DNA of 64,000 nt. It comes from Triangularia verruculosa (lineage: Eukaryota; Ascomycota; Sordariomycetes; Sordariales; Podosporaceae). Made by a program: the position numbers and the translations under genes. Numbering within the stretch: the stretch's first letter is position 1; the number at the start of each line of letters is the position of its first letter. Positions 46,552 through 57,670 of the stretch are shown here, piece by piece. The notes below the pieces were generated by a model. The model was given only the letters and a program-made list of their open reading frames with translations, did not search any database and was not told where the DNA came from. The stretch is from contig MU863905.1 of NCBI GenBank assembly GCA_033296885.1, positions 62,001-126,000 on the forward strand, in the 5' to 3' direction.

Positions 46552-47678
46552 TGGGGTTGACGATCTTTTCTGGCAATCTATCCATTTCTTCCTACTATAT
46601 GTTTTTTTTAATCTGGTGGCTTTGATGGACGAAGGTCATACTCAGCATACTATTCCTGTGGCGAGGCGTTTCTGGCTTTTTTTGTTTTGGCAACCTTTTT
46701 CGAGCAAGGCGTAGGGTGTTGCTGCTTCGTTTTCTCCGGGCCGGTTTCAGCGCCCGAGTTGTTTGTTTGCCTTTTTTTTTCTTCTCTAATCTCAGTGGGC
46801 TTGCCAGCTTATCTTTTCGTGTCTCGGTTTTTGTCACCGCAGTCAGGGGGGTATTTGCTGGAATCTGCCAGCATGGTTGGAGAGCACGGAAAGCGCTGGC
46901 TTTGTTCACTTAGATTTCTCTTATCCTCTTTACTTTAACTCTGAACTTCAATGGTGGAACGACCAATCAGGGCTGGTTGATGCTTCTTGATTAGTGAGGT
47001 GGTGTAGAATTTGCGTGGAGAGAGCTAGCTTTCTTTTTTTCACCTTTTTGTGGAATTCTTTTGGGTATTCGGGGCAAAGCGGGCAAAGGCAAAGGGAACA
47101 AAAAGGGTCAGTTGGGATTTCTTCAGTGTTCAAATAATTTGGGCAGCAGCAAAATGAGAGTTGACGAATGAGGTACATAATTAATTTTTCAAGTTTAAAA
47201 TTATCAATAAGATACTTGTATGTCTAAGCTCGTGAAGTTGGTTACGCATTCATGGCGTCGTTTTCGAGGCCCCCTGATGTCCCCTCGTTGGTGTCACAGA
47301 TGCTTGAATGTTAGGGTTGGTCTGTCAGCAAAGAGGGTTCGGGGGATCCCGTTTGGCGCTTGAATCATCGACTTGATCTCGGGACAGGATATAGTCATAC
47401 TCATCATACAGACGATACTAGCACTAATAAAGATAGTAGGAGAAACCCCGCAGCTTGACACCAACCAGTTGTTCAGCACACAGCGCCCCACCCAAAGCCC
47501 TCGAAACCCAAAAACCAAAAAGCCCTTTTGTGAATATGCCCAATCCGCTCCAACAAAACCAAGAAAAAAAACATTACCTCTCGTCCATTTCCCCATCGCG
47601 TCAAAACTCATTGTGAGTACATCCTCTCATGGCATAACTTGACCCTCCTCCAAAGCTAAATCCAGATTTGCCGCTGCC
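46552..47678. other. convergent 3' flanks
   Basis: T-rich 3' sequence of the kinase and the AIM24 gene. A 105-codon minus-strand frame at 47294-47611 begins MSFDAMGKWTRG, and GT/AG pairs could break it into short exons. I cannot link it to a known small protein. Confidence 0.55.
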
Positions 47679-49115
47679 CTACATAGCAGTCTGTTGCCCC
47701 GTCATGTAAGCGCTAAAAGCTTTCTGTTCCGTCTGTCAGCCAGCCGCTCGGTCTCTGTGAGAACGAATTGGAAGAAAAGGAGAGACTCACCGCGTTCCTG
47801 GTCTGAATAAACACCGTCCCTGGCCCAGTGAACTTGCAGACAAGGCCCTCTCCCGAAGCAAAGCCCGAGATGAGACCTCCCGAGGTGACTCGCTCCATGA
47901 TGTACTTGACGTTCCAGGCAACCAAGTGCCCATTGTCGACAATGTACTTTTCGCCCTCAACCAACTGGACCCCGAGAGACGGTTGGTTAGTACTCGACTT
48001 CTTTTTTTGAAAGACCACTCAATCGGGGAGGAAACTCACATCTTTCCTGATGATAGCCCCAAAGCTTGTCAGCCACAACAACCCCGTCCCGCTAATCTTG
48101 TACACCCAAAGACCCTCCCCGCTGAACATGGCCTTCCCCAGCCCTTGCCTCTTGTAATCCTTGACCACATGCTGCGTGCTGGCAAGATACCCGTCATGGC
48201 TCACCGACCACGACTCCTTGCCCGTCAGCCTCAAGCTCGTGATGTCGCCCAACATCGGCGGCGCCAACAGCAACTCTCCGGGCCCCGTGTAGATAGACTG
48301 GCTCATCTCGCCTCCTGCGACGAGCTTCTTCATGCTGAATTTGTACGAGCCCTTGAGTTGGATGGAAGGGGACATGGCGATCATGGCTCCCGGCCTCGCT
48401 TCAAAGGGGCAGCCGATGGCGAGCTGGACTGTGAGGACGGTGTTGCAGTCCCGGTGGCTGATGCGGTAGGAGCCGCCGTTGAAGGTGCCCACGTCGTCGA
48501 CCACGGTGGAGGTGGCGCCGACGAATTGGCCAGCGGCTGGGGCGCCGAGCAAGGTGTTGGCTGCTGCTGTGGGATCCATGGTTACGGGTTGCTGTTGCTG
48601 CTTCTCGGTCGGATAGGAGCCACCATTGTCTTCGGCGGGGTATGTGGGAGGCGGCGCGAACTGTTGCTGCTGCTGCTGGGAGTTTTGCGACTGGCTACGT
48701 ACGTGCGTGGGCAGCGCAGCATGTTGCGCCGGGGAAGGGGCTTGGGGCGGTGGTGAGAACTGTGGCTGTTGAGGAGGAGGGGGGTACTGTTGAGTCGAGG
48801 CGCCGGCAGGAGGAGGCGTAGCGGCCGCCTGGGGAGGAGGAGGGTAATTCCTGCCGTGAGAACTGCTTGGGGGAGCTGGATATGAGAACTTCGTCTGAGT
48901 TGGAGGAGCCGACATGGGCGGAGGCGGGTAACTCTTTGGTGCTGTCCAATTCAGATCTGTCAGCGCGATGTATTCTCAAGTACCAGCTAGATGATGAGGT
49001 TGTGGATGTCCATTTACCTCCAGCATCGGCCGATCCGGGAGGGGCTAATCTGGTCAGCGCATTGTGTCGCCCGAGCCGACGTGTCATGAAACTCACGAGG
49101 ATAGTAGCCAGACAT
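47679..49115 (-). CDS. AIM24 family protein
   Basis: Exons 49115-49097, 48956-48040, 47964-47791 and 47723-47679 give 384 residues. The last three junctions are firm, restoring GAIIRKD|LVEGEKYIVDNGHLVAW and FIQTRNA|KAFSAYMTG. The 19-nt first exon (MSGYYP) joined to LNWTAPKSYPPPP is inferred from phase and a GTGAGT donor; the alternative start is MSAPP at 48915. The first third is Pro/Gln-rich and disordered. The remainder is the AIM24/DUF124 beta-barrel-like domain (CPFEARPGAMIAMSP, YTGPGELLLAPPMLGDI, GEGLWVYKISGTGLLWLTSFG, FASGEGLVCKFTGPGTVFIQTR). Yeast Aim24 is a mitochondrial inner-membrane protein linked to MICOS. This form lacks an obvious presequence, so it may be a cytosolic paralogue type. 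Confidence 0.9.
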
Positions 49116-50381
49116 CCTGTAGGACTTGTCAAGTCACTGAAGCTATGAGAATCCCGTCTCTAGTAGCTCGTCAGTATTGCGCCTCAATATTTGGTCCCCC
49201 AAGTTCATGGCCAAGAGCCACACCCCGCACTCACATACAAGCTTCCCCTCGACGATATCGCAGTAGCTTCACTTCAGCGGCAGGTATCGGTATAACACAG
49301 TCGTTTGAGAGATCACAAAATGTATTGGGAAAAAACTAGAAGAAAGAAACTGCTATAGCCTTACGGGAAAAAAAGAGGGACAGGAACGGGGGGAGCTCAA
49401 CCCGAGGCAGCTTTTTGAAGGGCCGCGCAACGAACGGCCCGCAGCCGCCTCCCCCATGCTTCTGCAGGCTGTCGAGCCTGCCCACCACAGCGGCATCGTC
49501 AGCCAAATCGAGACGATTCATGGATGAGGATCCAATCAGACAGCTTCACCTACACTGGCAGGCGCGGGGAGCTTGTGGACGAGGGCGCTTAGATGGCTGA
49601 GTGCGAGCAAACCGAGCTCTTGATTGGCCGGCCAAGCATAGGGGTCGTACCTGTCCATGCTTCACCAGCGACCAGCATCTGGGCATCGACTTGGGTTTGA
49701 TTGCATGGCCTGTCTCTTGGTTATGTCCCATGCCGTTGGTAGTTTGCAAGACCGTTAAATATCCTGTATGTCTCGATAACTGCAACTCGTCAAGGTCAAC
49801 GAGCGTGGTGTGACAAGCCTTGGCTGCACAGCTGACGGCGGCTGGCATCCACACGTGCCTTTTCATAAATCAAACAGTCCAGATCAGTCAACGGCCCGGT
49901 GAATTCTCCGCTTCGAAATATACTTGTCCAATCAAAAGGGGGCAGGCCGAACATGATTGCATCACTTCGCATGTGCCCCAGCGGGAGAAGCTTCGTCGGG
50001 AGCTCGGAGCTATCTGACGAGAAAAAAAAGATCCACGTCCGGAACTCGTCCAGCACACATCCCGATCCGAATCCACATCGAACCACTCCGAAAACGACCG
50101 TCCCCCGGTGACCCGCTCGGCCTACCATCAACAACAACAAATTTGAAGGTTTAAAAAGACTGAAAGACCTTTCTCCAAGCCACGTGCAATCTCAGTGTCG
50201 TCTGTCAGCCGAGAGGGAACCCGTGACGACGCTCTTCGCCGCGCCCTTGCCCGGCGTTAACGGACAAAAGACGATTCCGCCAACGGAAGCTTCGGTCACC
50301 CCTTTTTAAAAGAGGTGGGAGGCTGTGGAGGATCTTGGGCTCTATCACGAAACCGTATACCCTTCAATCATACACCCCGCA
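49116..50381. other. divergent intergenic region
   Basis: Promoter region shared by AIM24 (-) and the DUF1279 gene (+). Overlapping short frames only; nothing else supported. Confidence 0.6.
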
Positions 50382-51309
50382 ATGTTACGAACAGCTTTCG
50401 GGACGTTCGAGGTCCTTGTGGAGCGGAGTGCATTCTCGACGGCATCTGTCGCCAGAAACACCATTGGAAGACAATTTTGGGCGAAGAGAATATCAGCGAA
50501 CTTTACCAACGGGCTACCACGGTACCAGAGAGCGAGGATTTCGCAATTTAGACAAGTAAAACCCACGAGAGCCGCCCCACGACAGCAACTCAAGAACTCC
50601 TTTTTCACACCAAGACGAAATTTCAATTCTTCTAAAGCGAGGCGAAGCGAATCTGAGTCAGCCAAGGATGGGACGAAGCCCACCGGGCCGTTGAGCCTGC
50701 GCGAGAGGTTGAAGAAGCTGTCGAGAGAGTACGGGTGGACGGCGATGGGTATCTACCTGACCTTGTCTGTCCTAGACTTTCCCTTCTGCTTCTTGCTGGT
50801 ACGGATTGTGGGCACCGAGAAGATAGGTGGGTGATATGTTGAGATAAGAGCCTATTGATGTTGAGGACTGACAAAGCTGACTGGTGGCCTTGGCTGAACA
50901 GCTCATGTCGAAGAGATCGTCGTCTCGAACGCAAAGAAGGTGATTCCAGAGAACGTTCAGAATCGATGGAACGAGTATCGCAAATCTTTGAAGGAGACAA
51001 AGCAGGAATTCACTGGCAAGAGCGAGGCTGAAATCGTCGGCCATGGCGTGGCTGAAGCGGAGGAAGCAAACAAGGGAGAGGGAGCGAGTAAGTACTTGGT
51101 GGTCTTCGCTATCCCGTGTGCCCCAAACTAACCCCTTTCCAGGCTTGGCAACCCAACTCGCGTTGGCATATGCTATTCACAAAAGCTTCATCTTCTTCCG
51201 CATTCCCCTGACAGCAGCTATCACTCCCAAGATTGTAAAGACTCTCCGGGGTTGGGGCTGGCAAATTGGCAAGCGGCCAGTCAGGCCACACAAGAAGGCA
51301 TCAGATTAG
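50382..51309 (+). CDS. mitochondrial DUF1279 (FAM210-type) membrane protein
   Basis: Exons 50382-50826, 50902-51087 and 51143-51309 give 265 residues. Splicing restores VGTEKIAHVEEIVVSN and GEGASLATQLALAYAIHKS. The N-terminus (MLRTAFGTFEVLVERSAFST...) is rich in Arg/Ser/Ala and lacks acidic residues for some distance, fitting a mitochondrial presequence. The DUF1279 domain follows: LRERLKKLSREYGWTAMGIY, membrane segment LTLSVLDFPFCFLLVRIVG, then LALAYAIHKSFIFFRIPLTAAITPKIVKTLRGWGW. Yeast Nat2 and animal FAM210A/B share this domain; FAM210A acts in mitochondrial translation. The Lys/Arg-rich C-terminus resembles family members. The frame runs upstream of 50382 only through non-ATG codons. Molecular function here is unknown. 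Confidence 0.92.
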
Positions 51310-53601
51310 AGAGCAATCCCTGTCTAGGCTGTCTTGAACGCTCATCAGCGGTTTTCATGACGGAAGACCAGCGCTTGGGTATGGTATGTTAAGCCGCATT
51401 TTGTCTAGAGAACCCTCTCCCTCATAGAATTGTAACATCACCTCTGTATCAACGTCTTCTCTCCTTTCATGCGGGATGTCGTGGATGTGCCAAGCATAAG
51501 AAAATGGAGGAGGCGTCTGGGTTTATAATAGATTTCTGCGCAAACAGGCTTTTGTCCTTACTTCCGACTCAAACCGGGAAAAAGGAAAACCTAAAAAAAA
51601 AACCTGTCGTCGATCCCGGGTTGCCGAGGAAGGGGGTGTTGATTAGTGTGCGCAGGCTCCCTCTCGGCCATCATTTCGCGGAGCCGTCCGGTCTTGGTAT
51701 TGCCGGTCCTTGACTTGGACGTGAGGCTGAGCAAGGGGAAGCCAGACATGTCTACGAGTTATGGCGCCAGTCAAAGAAGGCAGGAAGCAACTAGTCCTGT
51801 CAAACGGGGAGCAATGTGGGATGAAATGTCGGAGGCGGAGACAGCTGTGTGTGTCTCCATTACGGTGCAGAGGTCAGAATAGGCTTTAACGCTAACAACA
51901 ACGTTTGTCCAAGGACCAATCAGCTCTCTTCCTCTGGGCTGACTTTCAGGGATTTCTGGTTCCAAAGGGTGCCTGTTGTGTCATTTGGATAGTCTCCACG
52001 GTGAGCTTAGAGGTGAGAGCCCACGACCCAAGACCATGGATGAGAAACATGCTCACCAGGGAAGACCGCAGCCGAGGCACTGGGGTCGAGAAAGTGGTTC
52101 ACGACATGATGATCAATCCTACACCCCTTCTTTTTGTGTCTGGTAAGCTAACATCACCGCCTCGGCCCATCCCACGCCAGCGAGCGTTGAACGCCCACGG
52201 GAGGCAGCCTGTGTTTCTGAAACAGGAATATTCTCTCCGGAAGCCAATGCAAGCCCCATCGTGGCTTTCATAGCAAGGCGGCTGATTCAGCGAGTGTAGC
52301 TGTTCCGCTCTGCTGTCTGTCAACTTGCTAGACCCCTGTTACAACTGAAAGAACGCCAGTGGCTCAAGAAATAAGGTTCAATGGTTGCGAATTTCTGTCT
52401 GATAGCCGCGCTTCAGGTTCCCGAGAAGTCCCCGAATACCCGCCCCCCCCCCCCTTCACTGTGCTGCTCGATGGTCGCTCAGGCTCTCATCAACCTGTTC
52501 TGTTGCTCGTCCCTCTATGCCACAACCGCTCCGCGACTCTGGATATGTCTTGGCAGACGTTGAACTCTGACGATAGTAGCATCGTTTTCGATTGGCTTCA
52601 AATTCCGCTGTGGCTTTGAGTAGGTACGTAGGTCGGTTTGGGCGTATACGAGTACGTTGAGACGGATCAGTTCCGTTTTATGAATATCGGGCATGAGCAG
52701 GTCGAGTCGATCACAGTGCTTCACCGAAAATTTCAGATACTCAAGTCTTGAGCAAGAGAGACCCGCCTGCTAGTTGGTGATAAATTAACAGCCGATGGAC
52801 GTCGGCCTTTAAACGGGATGAACGGCCTGCCTATCCACGTGTGTTTCACTCGCACGATTGCTCCTTGCTGGCACAGACGTTTCTAGCTGCAAATCAAAAG
52901 GTACGCACGAGGGGTAGCTTGCTTGACGGCGTTTCTCAGAAACGGTTTAATACGTACTTTCATCCTGTAACTCCGTTCGTCACCGGCGACACTCCCTTGC
53001 CGCAGCGCTTTTGCCGCAGCGCTTTTGCCGCTGTCAGTTTACGAGGAGCCCCATTTCTTTCCCTTCGGCCTTTGATAGCTTTCAACATGTACCTCGGACG
53101 CGGAGAGCGGGAGACGTAGCGTACAATGGCGGCGGCTGAGCAACCCTGGTGTGCTTTGATCCACCACGACTTGTGCCCTGTCACGTCCCCGACATGGATC
53201 TTGCTTGTGTTGCCATCTGATATAAGAAGGGAGGTCTCCCTTGCCAATCAGATAAGGTTGAGGAGACAAGCTCAGCGATCACATTCCCCAGAAGGACAAA
53301 CTTGCGACAAACGCCAAGGATCACACTCATTGCAAACAGAACTCGACCATTTCTCATTCTTGCTCGCATAAAACCTCCCACCCCTCCTTTGCCCTCGGTA
53401 GCTATGCTCTCCATGCATCCATTCCAGGTCGAACTTCGCACCTCCTGCCTTTGCTGTTCAACCGCCATACCGACACAGAATTTCACCATTTCACCACCGG
53501 ATTTCACCAGTCCCCTCTTCTCACCACAGGAGTTCACCATCGATCCGCTCTTCCCGCCACAGAGCCTCGCCGCCGATCCTCTCTACTTCGATACCTTGAC
53601 C
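51310..53601. other. intergenic region
   Basis: About 2.3 kb of short overlapping frames. A short 15-bp tandem (GCCGCAGCGCTTTTG) lies at 53000-53029. The last 200 bases upstream of 53602 contain repeated TTCACCA words and an in-frame extension back to ATG 53404. No supported gene. Confidence 0.55.
53000..53031. repeat. 15-bp tandem duplication
   Basis: GCCGCAGCGCTTTTG occurs twice, then GCCG again. Non-coding. Confidence 0.85.
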
Positions 53602-54021
53602 ATGGGCGAACAACCTGCCACGCCAATCCAGTCACAATCGTCCGCAACAAGGTCCTTCACGTTACCAACGCCGCAACAGGTAGCCATGGCAGCCCAGTAC
53701 GGGCTAACACCTGAACAAGAAGCGATCCTGCGCGAGCCTGTAACGCCACCCTCGGTGATGCAGGCACTGGACCTTGCTCGAGAGAGTGAGGAGGGAGCTA
53801 CCGAGCCCACAATCGTGAAGATCATCACCGACGCCTACAACAAGGTGTGGAACAAGATTGTCACCCGCCCAGATCTTTATCTGATGACGGAAAGTGAATT
53901 CACTCTGTTCAACTACTTCCAACAGTGTTGGCCGGATAAGGAGATCGCCAGGAGGGCTGTGGCAAGGTTTTGGGACAACGGTTGGGCCTGGGCACCCGCC
54001 CGAACTGGCGGCCAGTGGTGA
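53602..54021 (+). CDS. small conserved-type fungal protein, function unknown
   Basis: Called from ATG 53602, in a good start context (ACCATGG), to give 139 residues. An in-frame ATG at 53404 would add 66 residues of low-complexity sequence whose DNA repeats the word TTCACCA, more like a leader. The first 40 residues are Ser/Thr/Gln/Pro-rich. The rest is helical and compact: EPTIVKIITDAYNKVWNKI, PDLYLMTESEFTLFNYFQQC, KEIARRAVARFWDN. The pattern EF.LFNYFQ...A..A..R(F/Y)WDN recurs, as I recall, in short fungal proteins of unknown role. No signal peptide, no membrane segment. It lies upstream of a truncated inverted-repeat element. Confidence 0.65.
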   Translation: MGEQPATPIQSQSSATRSFTLPTPQQVAMAAQYGLTPEQEAILREPVTPPSVMQALDLARESEEGATEPTIVKIITDAYNKVWNKIVTRPDLYLMTESEFTLFNYFQQCWPDKEIARRAVARFWDNGWAWAPARTGGQW

Positions 54022-55163
54022 TCGGATATAGTCCCCACTTTTGCCGTGCCGGCCGAGCACAGAGGTGGGAAAATCACGGGCGGCTGTCGGAGATCCACTG
54101 ACCGGTAGTGTGGAGCTCAAACGACGTCTGACAAAGAAAGGCCGAGTCAGAACTCACCTGACAGACAAGTCAGCCTTTCCAACCTATTGAAACACTGGCT
54201 CTGAGAGTTTCAACTCCAAGGTTCCTTCCCCACTTTGAAAGACCAGTACAGACGGCAAAAAGTAAAAGTCGAAGCTTCCCCAGCGTCCGGAGCTGCCCCG
54301 CCGCCAAGATTTCGCCCCTTTCGGTCAACTGCAACAAACAGGAGCGGGGGAGGAGCACACCCGCTGGTCGATTTTTGATGGCTGAATTGAGCCTTGATGT
54401 TTAATATACCCTTTGATATTGTACATGCGACCTGGGTTTTGGAGCACGGGAAATAGAAGGACGCAAGTGGGTTTGGCATGGGATAGGTTGGGCAGGAGTT
54501 TAGTTAGAGGAAGATAAGAGCGTTGCACATAGCACTGCCGTTTGTATTCCCACACGTACATGATTTATCCTGTTTGTCAAAGATACTGCCCGTACTATGT
54601 GGGTATGGCCAAAGACAACAGCTACGATATCATTGCAAAATAGTAATTAAAATCTTATTCCTTACGGCTTTTTAAAGCCTTTTAATCATCTTTTAACCTT
54701 TTAACTATTTTTTTAAGCCTTTTGACTATCTTTTAAGGCCTTTCAACCATCTTTTTTAAACCTTTTAACTATTTTTAAAGCCTTTCAACTATCTTTTAAA
54801 GCCTTTTAATTATCTTTTAAGACCTTTTTAACTATCTTTTACGGCTTTTTAATTATCTTTTAAGGCCTTTTAATTATCCTTCAATATTATATACCTACTT
54901 TGCAGTACTAGTTATTTTATCCAGGACGTAACACTTTACCCATATAGTACAGATTAATAAAGTGCACAGTACGGGGAGTGTGTCTCTTGTCAAAAAGCCT
55001 CCTGTCTTACTCTAGCACGTTGGTTTGTGTATTCGTTGGTTTTACAAAAGCTCCATCTCTTTCTCGCTATGCTGGTCGCAATACATTGATACTCTAGCTG
55101 GCATACATTGAGACCGACGCATTCGCAAGCACCTGCAGTGATTCTCCTAGTCCAGGGCCCACC
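54022..55163. other. intergenic region with truncated inverted-repeat element
   Basis: 3' flank of the small gene, the AT-rich element at about 54660-54930, then about 230 bp of leader and promoter of the PNGase A gene. Confidence 0.65.
54660..54930 (-). mobile_element. MITE-like element, copy 2 (truncated, inverted)
   Basis: The end at 54930, read in reverse complement, begins TACGTCCTGGATAAAATAAC and continues TAGTACTGCAAAGTAGG, closely matching the left end of copies 1 and 3 (one C-to-T change at the first base). The interior consists of TTTTAA(A)GCCTTTTAACTATC units, the same internal repeat in the opposite orientation. The other terminal repeat is not recognisable, so the copy is truncated or decayed there. 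The start coordinate is approximate. Confidence 0.75.
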
Positions 55164-57670
55164 ATGGCGGACCTCGAAAGCTACCACAATGAGGAGCCAA
55201 AAGACGGTCATTTTCAACGGCCACCATCCGATGAAGCCACCACCGGTAAACAGCAGCGCCAGCAGCCGATCTGGCTCTGGCTGACGGCAATTTTGGCCGG
55301 CCTTGCTCTCCTCGCGACAGCCCACAAAGCTACCTGTTCGAGAAAGCACCGGCCAACAACGTCAACCTCGATACCCGGCCATCATCCTCATGATCTCTGG
55401 CAGTCCATCTGGTCTCGGGCGGCACAAAATGAGGATCCCCCAGCAACACCCACCTCTGCGGCTCCTGCCCCCGCGCGCACCGTCCTCAAAAACTTTGAAG
55501 TCGCACAGCCAGTGCGGATGCCGGATGGCCCAGCCGATAGCGACGGGTCGACGAGGCATGGAATCGAGTACAGCCCCAAACTGTGTACGGTGCTGCTCAT
55601 GAGGAGGGACTTTGCGTGGAGTTATGGCGATCCGTTTATTGGTGTGTTGTTTTATTAGAAAATGAGGACCTAGATTAGTCCCTTGCACCATTATTTCATT
55701 ACACCATTACACCATTGCCCCTTTTCACTTATTCACCGTTTCGCCTTCCTGATCCCATCCCACTTTTATCCACTCTATGAATGCTGATATCAAAGGCGTG
55801 AAAAGGGGATTACACTCCTCCCGACTGTCCTTTCAACAGAGTCGTCTTGAACTTCAGCTCCGTCTCGGTCGGCAGGCAATATGACAGATTGGCCGTGATG
55901 TACTTTGGGGACACGGAGGTTTGTGAGTCTCGCCCTCCGGCTCTTGTTCTCGTGAATGTAAAGTACTGACCAGTGGTCTAGGGCGGACTTCCACGGCTCA
56001 ACCTACCGTCCCCCCTGGTATAAGCTGGATCTATCTCAAGGATATGACGCAGTACATGTACTTTTGGAAACGTCCCCAGAAAGTCATCTTTGACCTGGGA
56101 AACCTGATCAGTAGGCACTTCTCCCATCACCCCAGCCAGCCTCTCATGCTCACGATGAAAAGACGAAAAGTACACCGGCATCTTCAACACTACTATGACA
56201 GCCATCTTCTACAACGACCTCAACCCCCTTCCAGCCAACAAAGAGCAGCAAGCGCCCCCCTCGGACTTCATCCTGCCCATCTCGGCTCGCGGCGCTGCGA
56301 CCAACTCCCCAAGTGTGTTCACCCTCCCCTCCCAACGCGCCGTCACCACATTCCCAGCTGGCTCCTTACCCCGGAATATTCGCCGAGCAGTCGTGTCTCT
56401 CTCCACCACCGGGCAAGCCAGCGAGGAGTTCTTCTGGTCCAACGTTCTGGAGTCCGACACGGCAACGTTCACCGGGGACGGCGACGAATACCTCCCCGGC
56501 CTGTCCCCCTTCCGAGAAGTGCAGCTCTACATCGACGGCCAGCTCGCCGGCGTGTCCTGGCCTTTCCCCGTCATCTTCACCGGCGGCGTCGTGCCCAGCC
56601 TCCACCGTCCCATCGCGGGAATCCAAGCGTTTGACATCAAGGAGCAGGAAATCGACGTTAGCCCGTGGCTGCCTCTGCTCTGCGACGGGGGAGAGCACAC
56701 CCTCGAGATCAAGATTGCCGGCGTGGGCAGAGACGGGAAACTAACTGACACGGTAGGGGACAACTGGGTGGTGACGGGCAAGGTGTTTATCTGGTTGGAT
56801 GACGACCCAGAGGACGAGCATGCGTGTGTGAAGGATGATCATTGCATTACCACGGGACTCAAGCAGCCTGTCATTGCCGCGCCAGAGCCCGAGATTGTGA
56901 CGACCAGCGAAGCCAAGCTGGATTCCCAGTACGCGCGGAACGAGACGTTGGAGTACTCGATTGTGGTGAAGAGAAGGCTGGAGATCAAGGGGCAGGTGTC
57001 GGCTTTTATGGGGAGGGAGAAGATTCAGGAGGTTAGATGGGTGCAGGAGCTGGCGTACTCGAATCAGGGGGTGATTTCCCAGTATGGGTTCCATTCGATC
57101 AATGACCTTGTCATTGAGGGGAGGGACGAGGCGAGGTTTATTTCAAATGATTTGGACGAAGGAGACCAGAGAGGTGGGTATGAAGCTTTGTACCAGTACC
57201 CTCTGTTCGTCAACTCGAGCTATGCGGTAACGGAGCAGGGAAATTTGAGTATCTGGGCGCATGCCATTCAGGGGAAGCAAGTGGAAGTTGATGGATGGGG
57301 AGGAGGTGTGGTGTTTCCTACAGGGTTGGAGGCATTCGATACAGGATACAGACGATCCAAGCTGTACACGATCAAGGAGGGCACGGCTGAGTTTCGTCAA
57401 ACTGGTGATGGCATGAGCAGCACAGGATGGGGCGAATCGAGCCAGGAGTTTGAGTTTACGGGAGACGGGGAAGAGTTGTACTGGAGGAGCGTGGGAGCTG
57501 TGAATGGGAGTGTTATTTATGATCGGAAGAGGATGGGAGGAGATGTGATCGCGGGTGGTCCTGGAACGGTGTCACAGGTGACATTGGATCATGGGGATGG
57601 CGGCGTCTATGCGCAAGCCCCTGGACAAGATACCGGTGAAGCTGTGGCCAGAGGACCGAGATGGTTCTGA
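55164..57670 (+). CDS. peptide-N4-(N-acetyl-beta-glucosaminyl)asparagine amidase A (PNGase A)
   Basis: Exons 55164-55641, 55806-55922, 55982-56110 and 56163-57670 give 743 residues. PNGase A-type enzymes cleave N-glycans from asparagine in the secretory or vacuolar compartment. Splicing restores the family core: FIGDYTPPDCPFNRVVLNFSS, YFGDTEVWRTSTAQPT, GISWIYLKDMTQYMYFWK, FDLGNLINEKYTGIFNTTMTAIFYND. Then come LPRNIRRAVVSLSTTGQASEEFFWSNV, LSPFREVQLYIDGQLAGVSWPFPVIFTGG and a C-terminal beta-rich domain with QVTLDHGDGGVY near the end. The N-terminus has an uncleaved signal-anchor (WLWLTAILAGLALLATA, about 37-53), so it is a type II membrane protein with a Pro/Thr-rich stem. The ACCATGG at 55164 is a strong start. 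Two inverted-repeat elements flank the gene in opposite orientations. Confidence 0.94.

Noticed and set aside
47294..47611. 105-codon minus-strand frame starting MSFDAMGKWTRG
   Set aside because: GT/AG pairs could make a small multi-exon gene, but no reading gave a known small protein.
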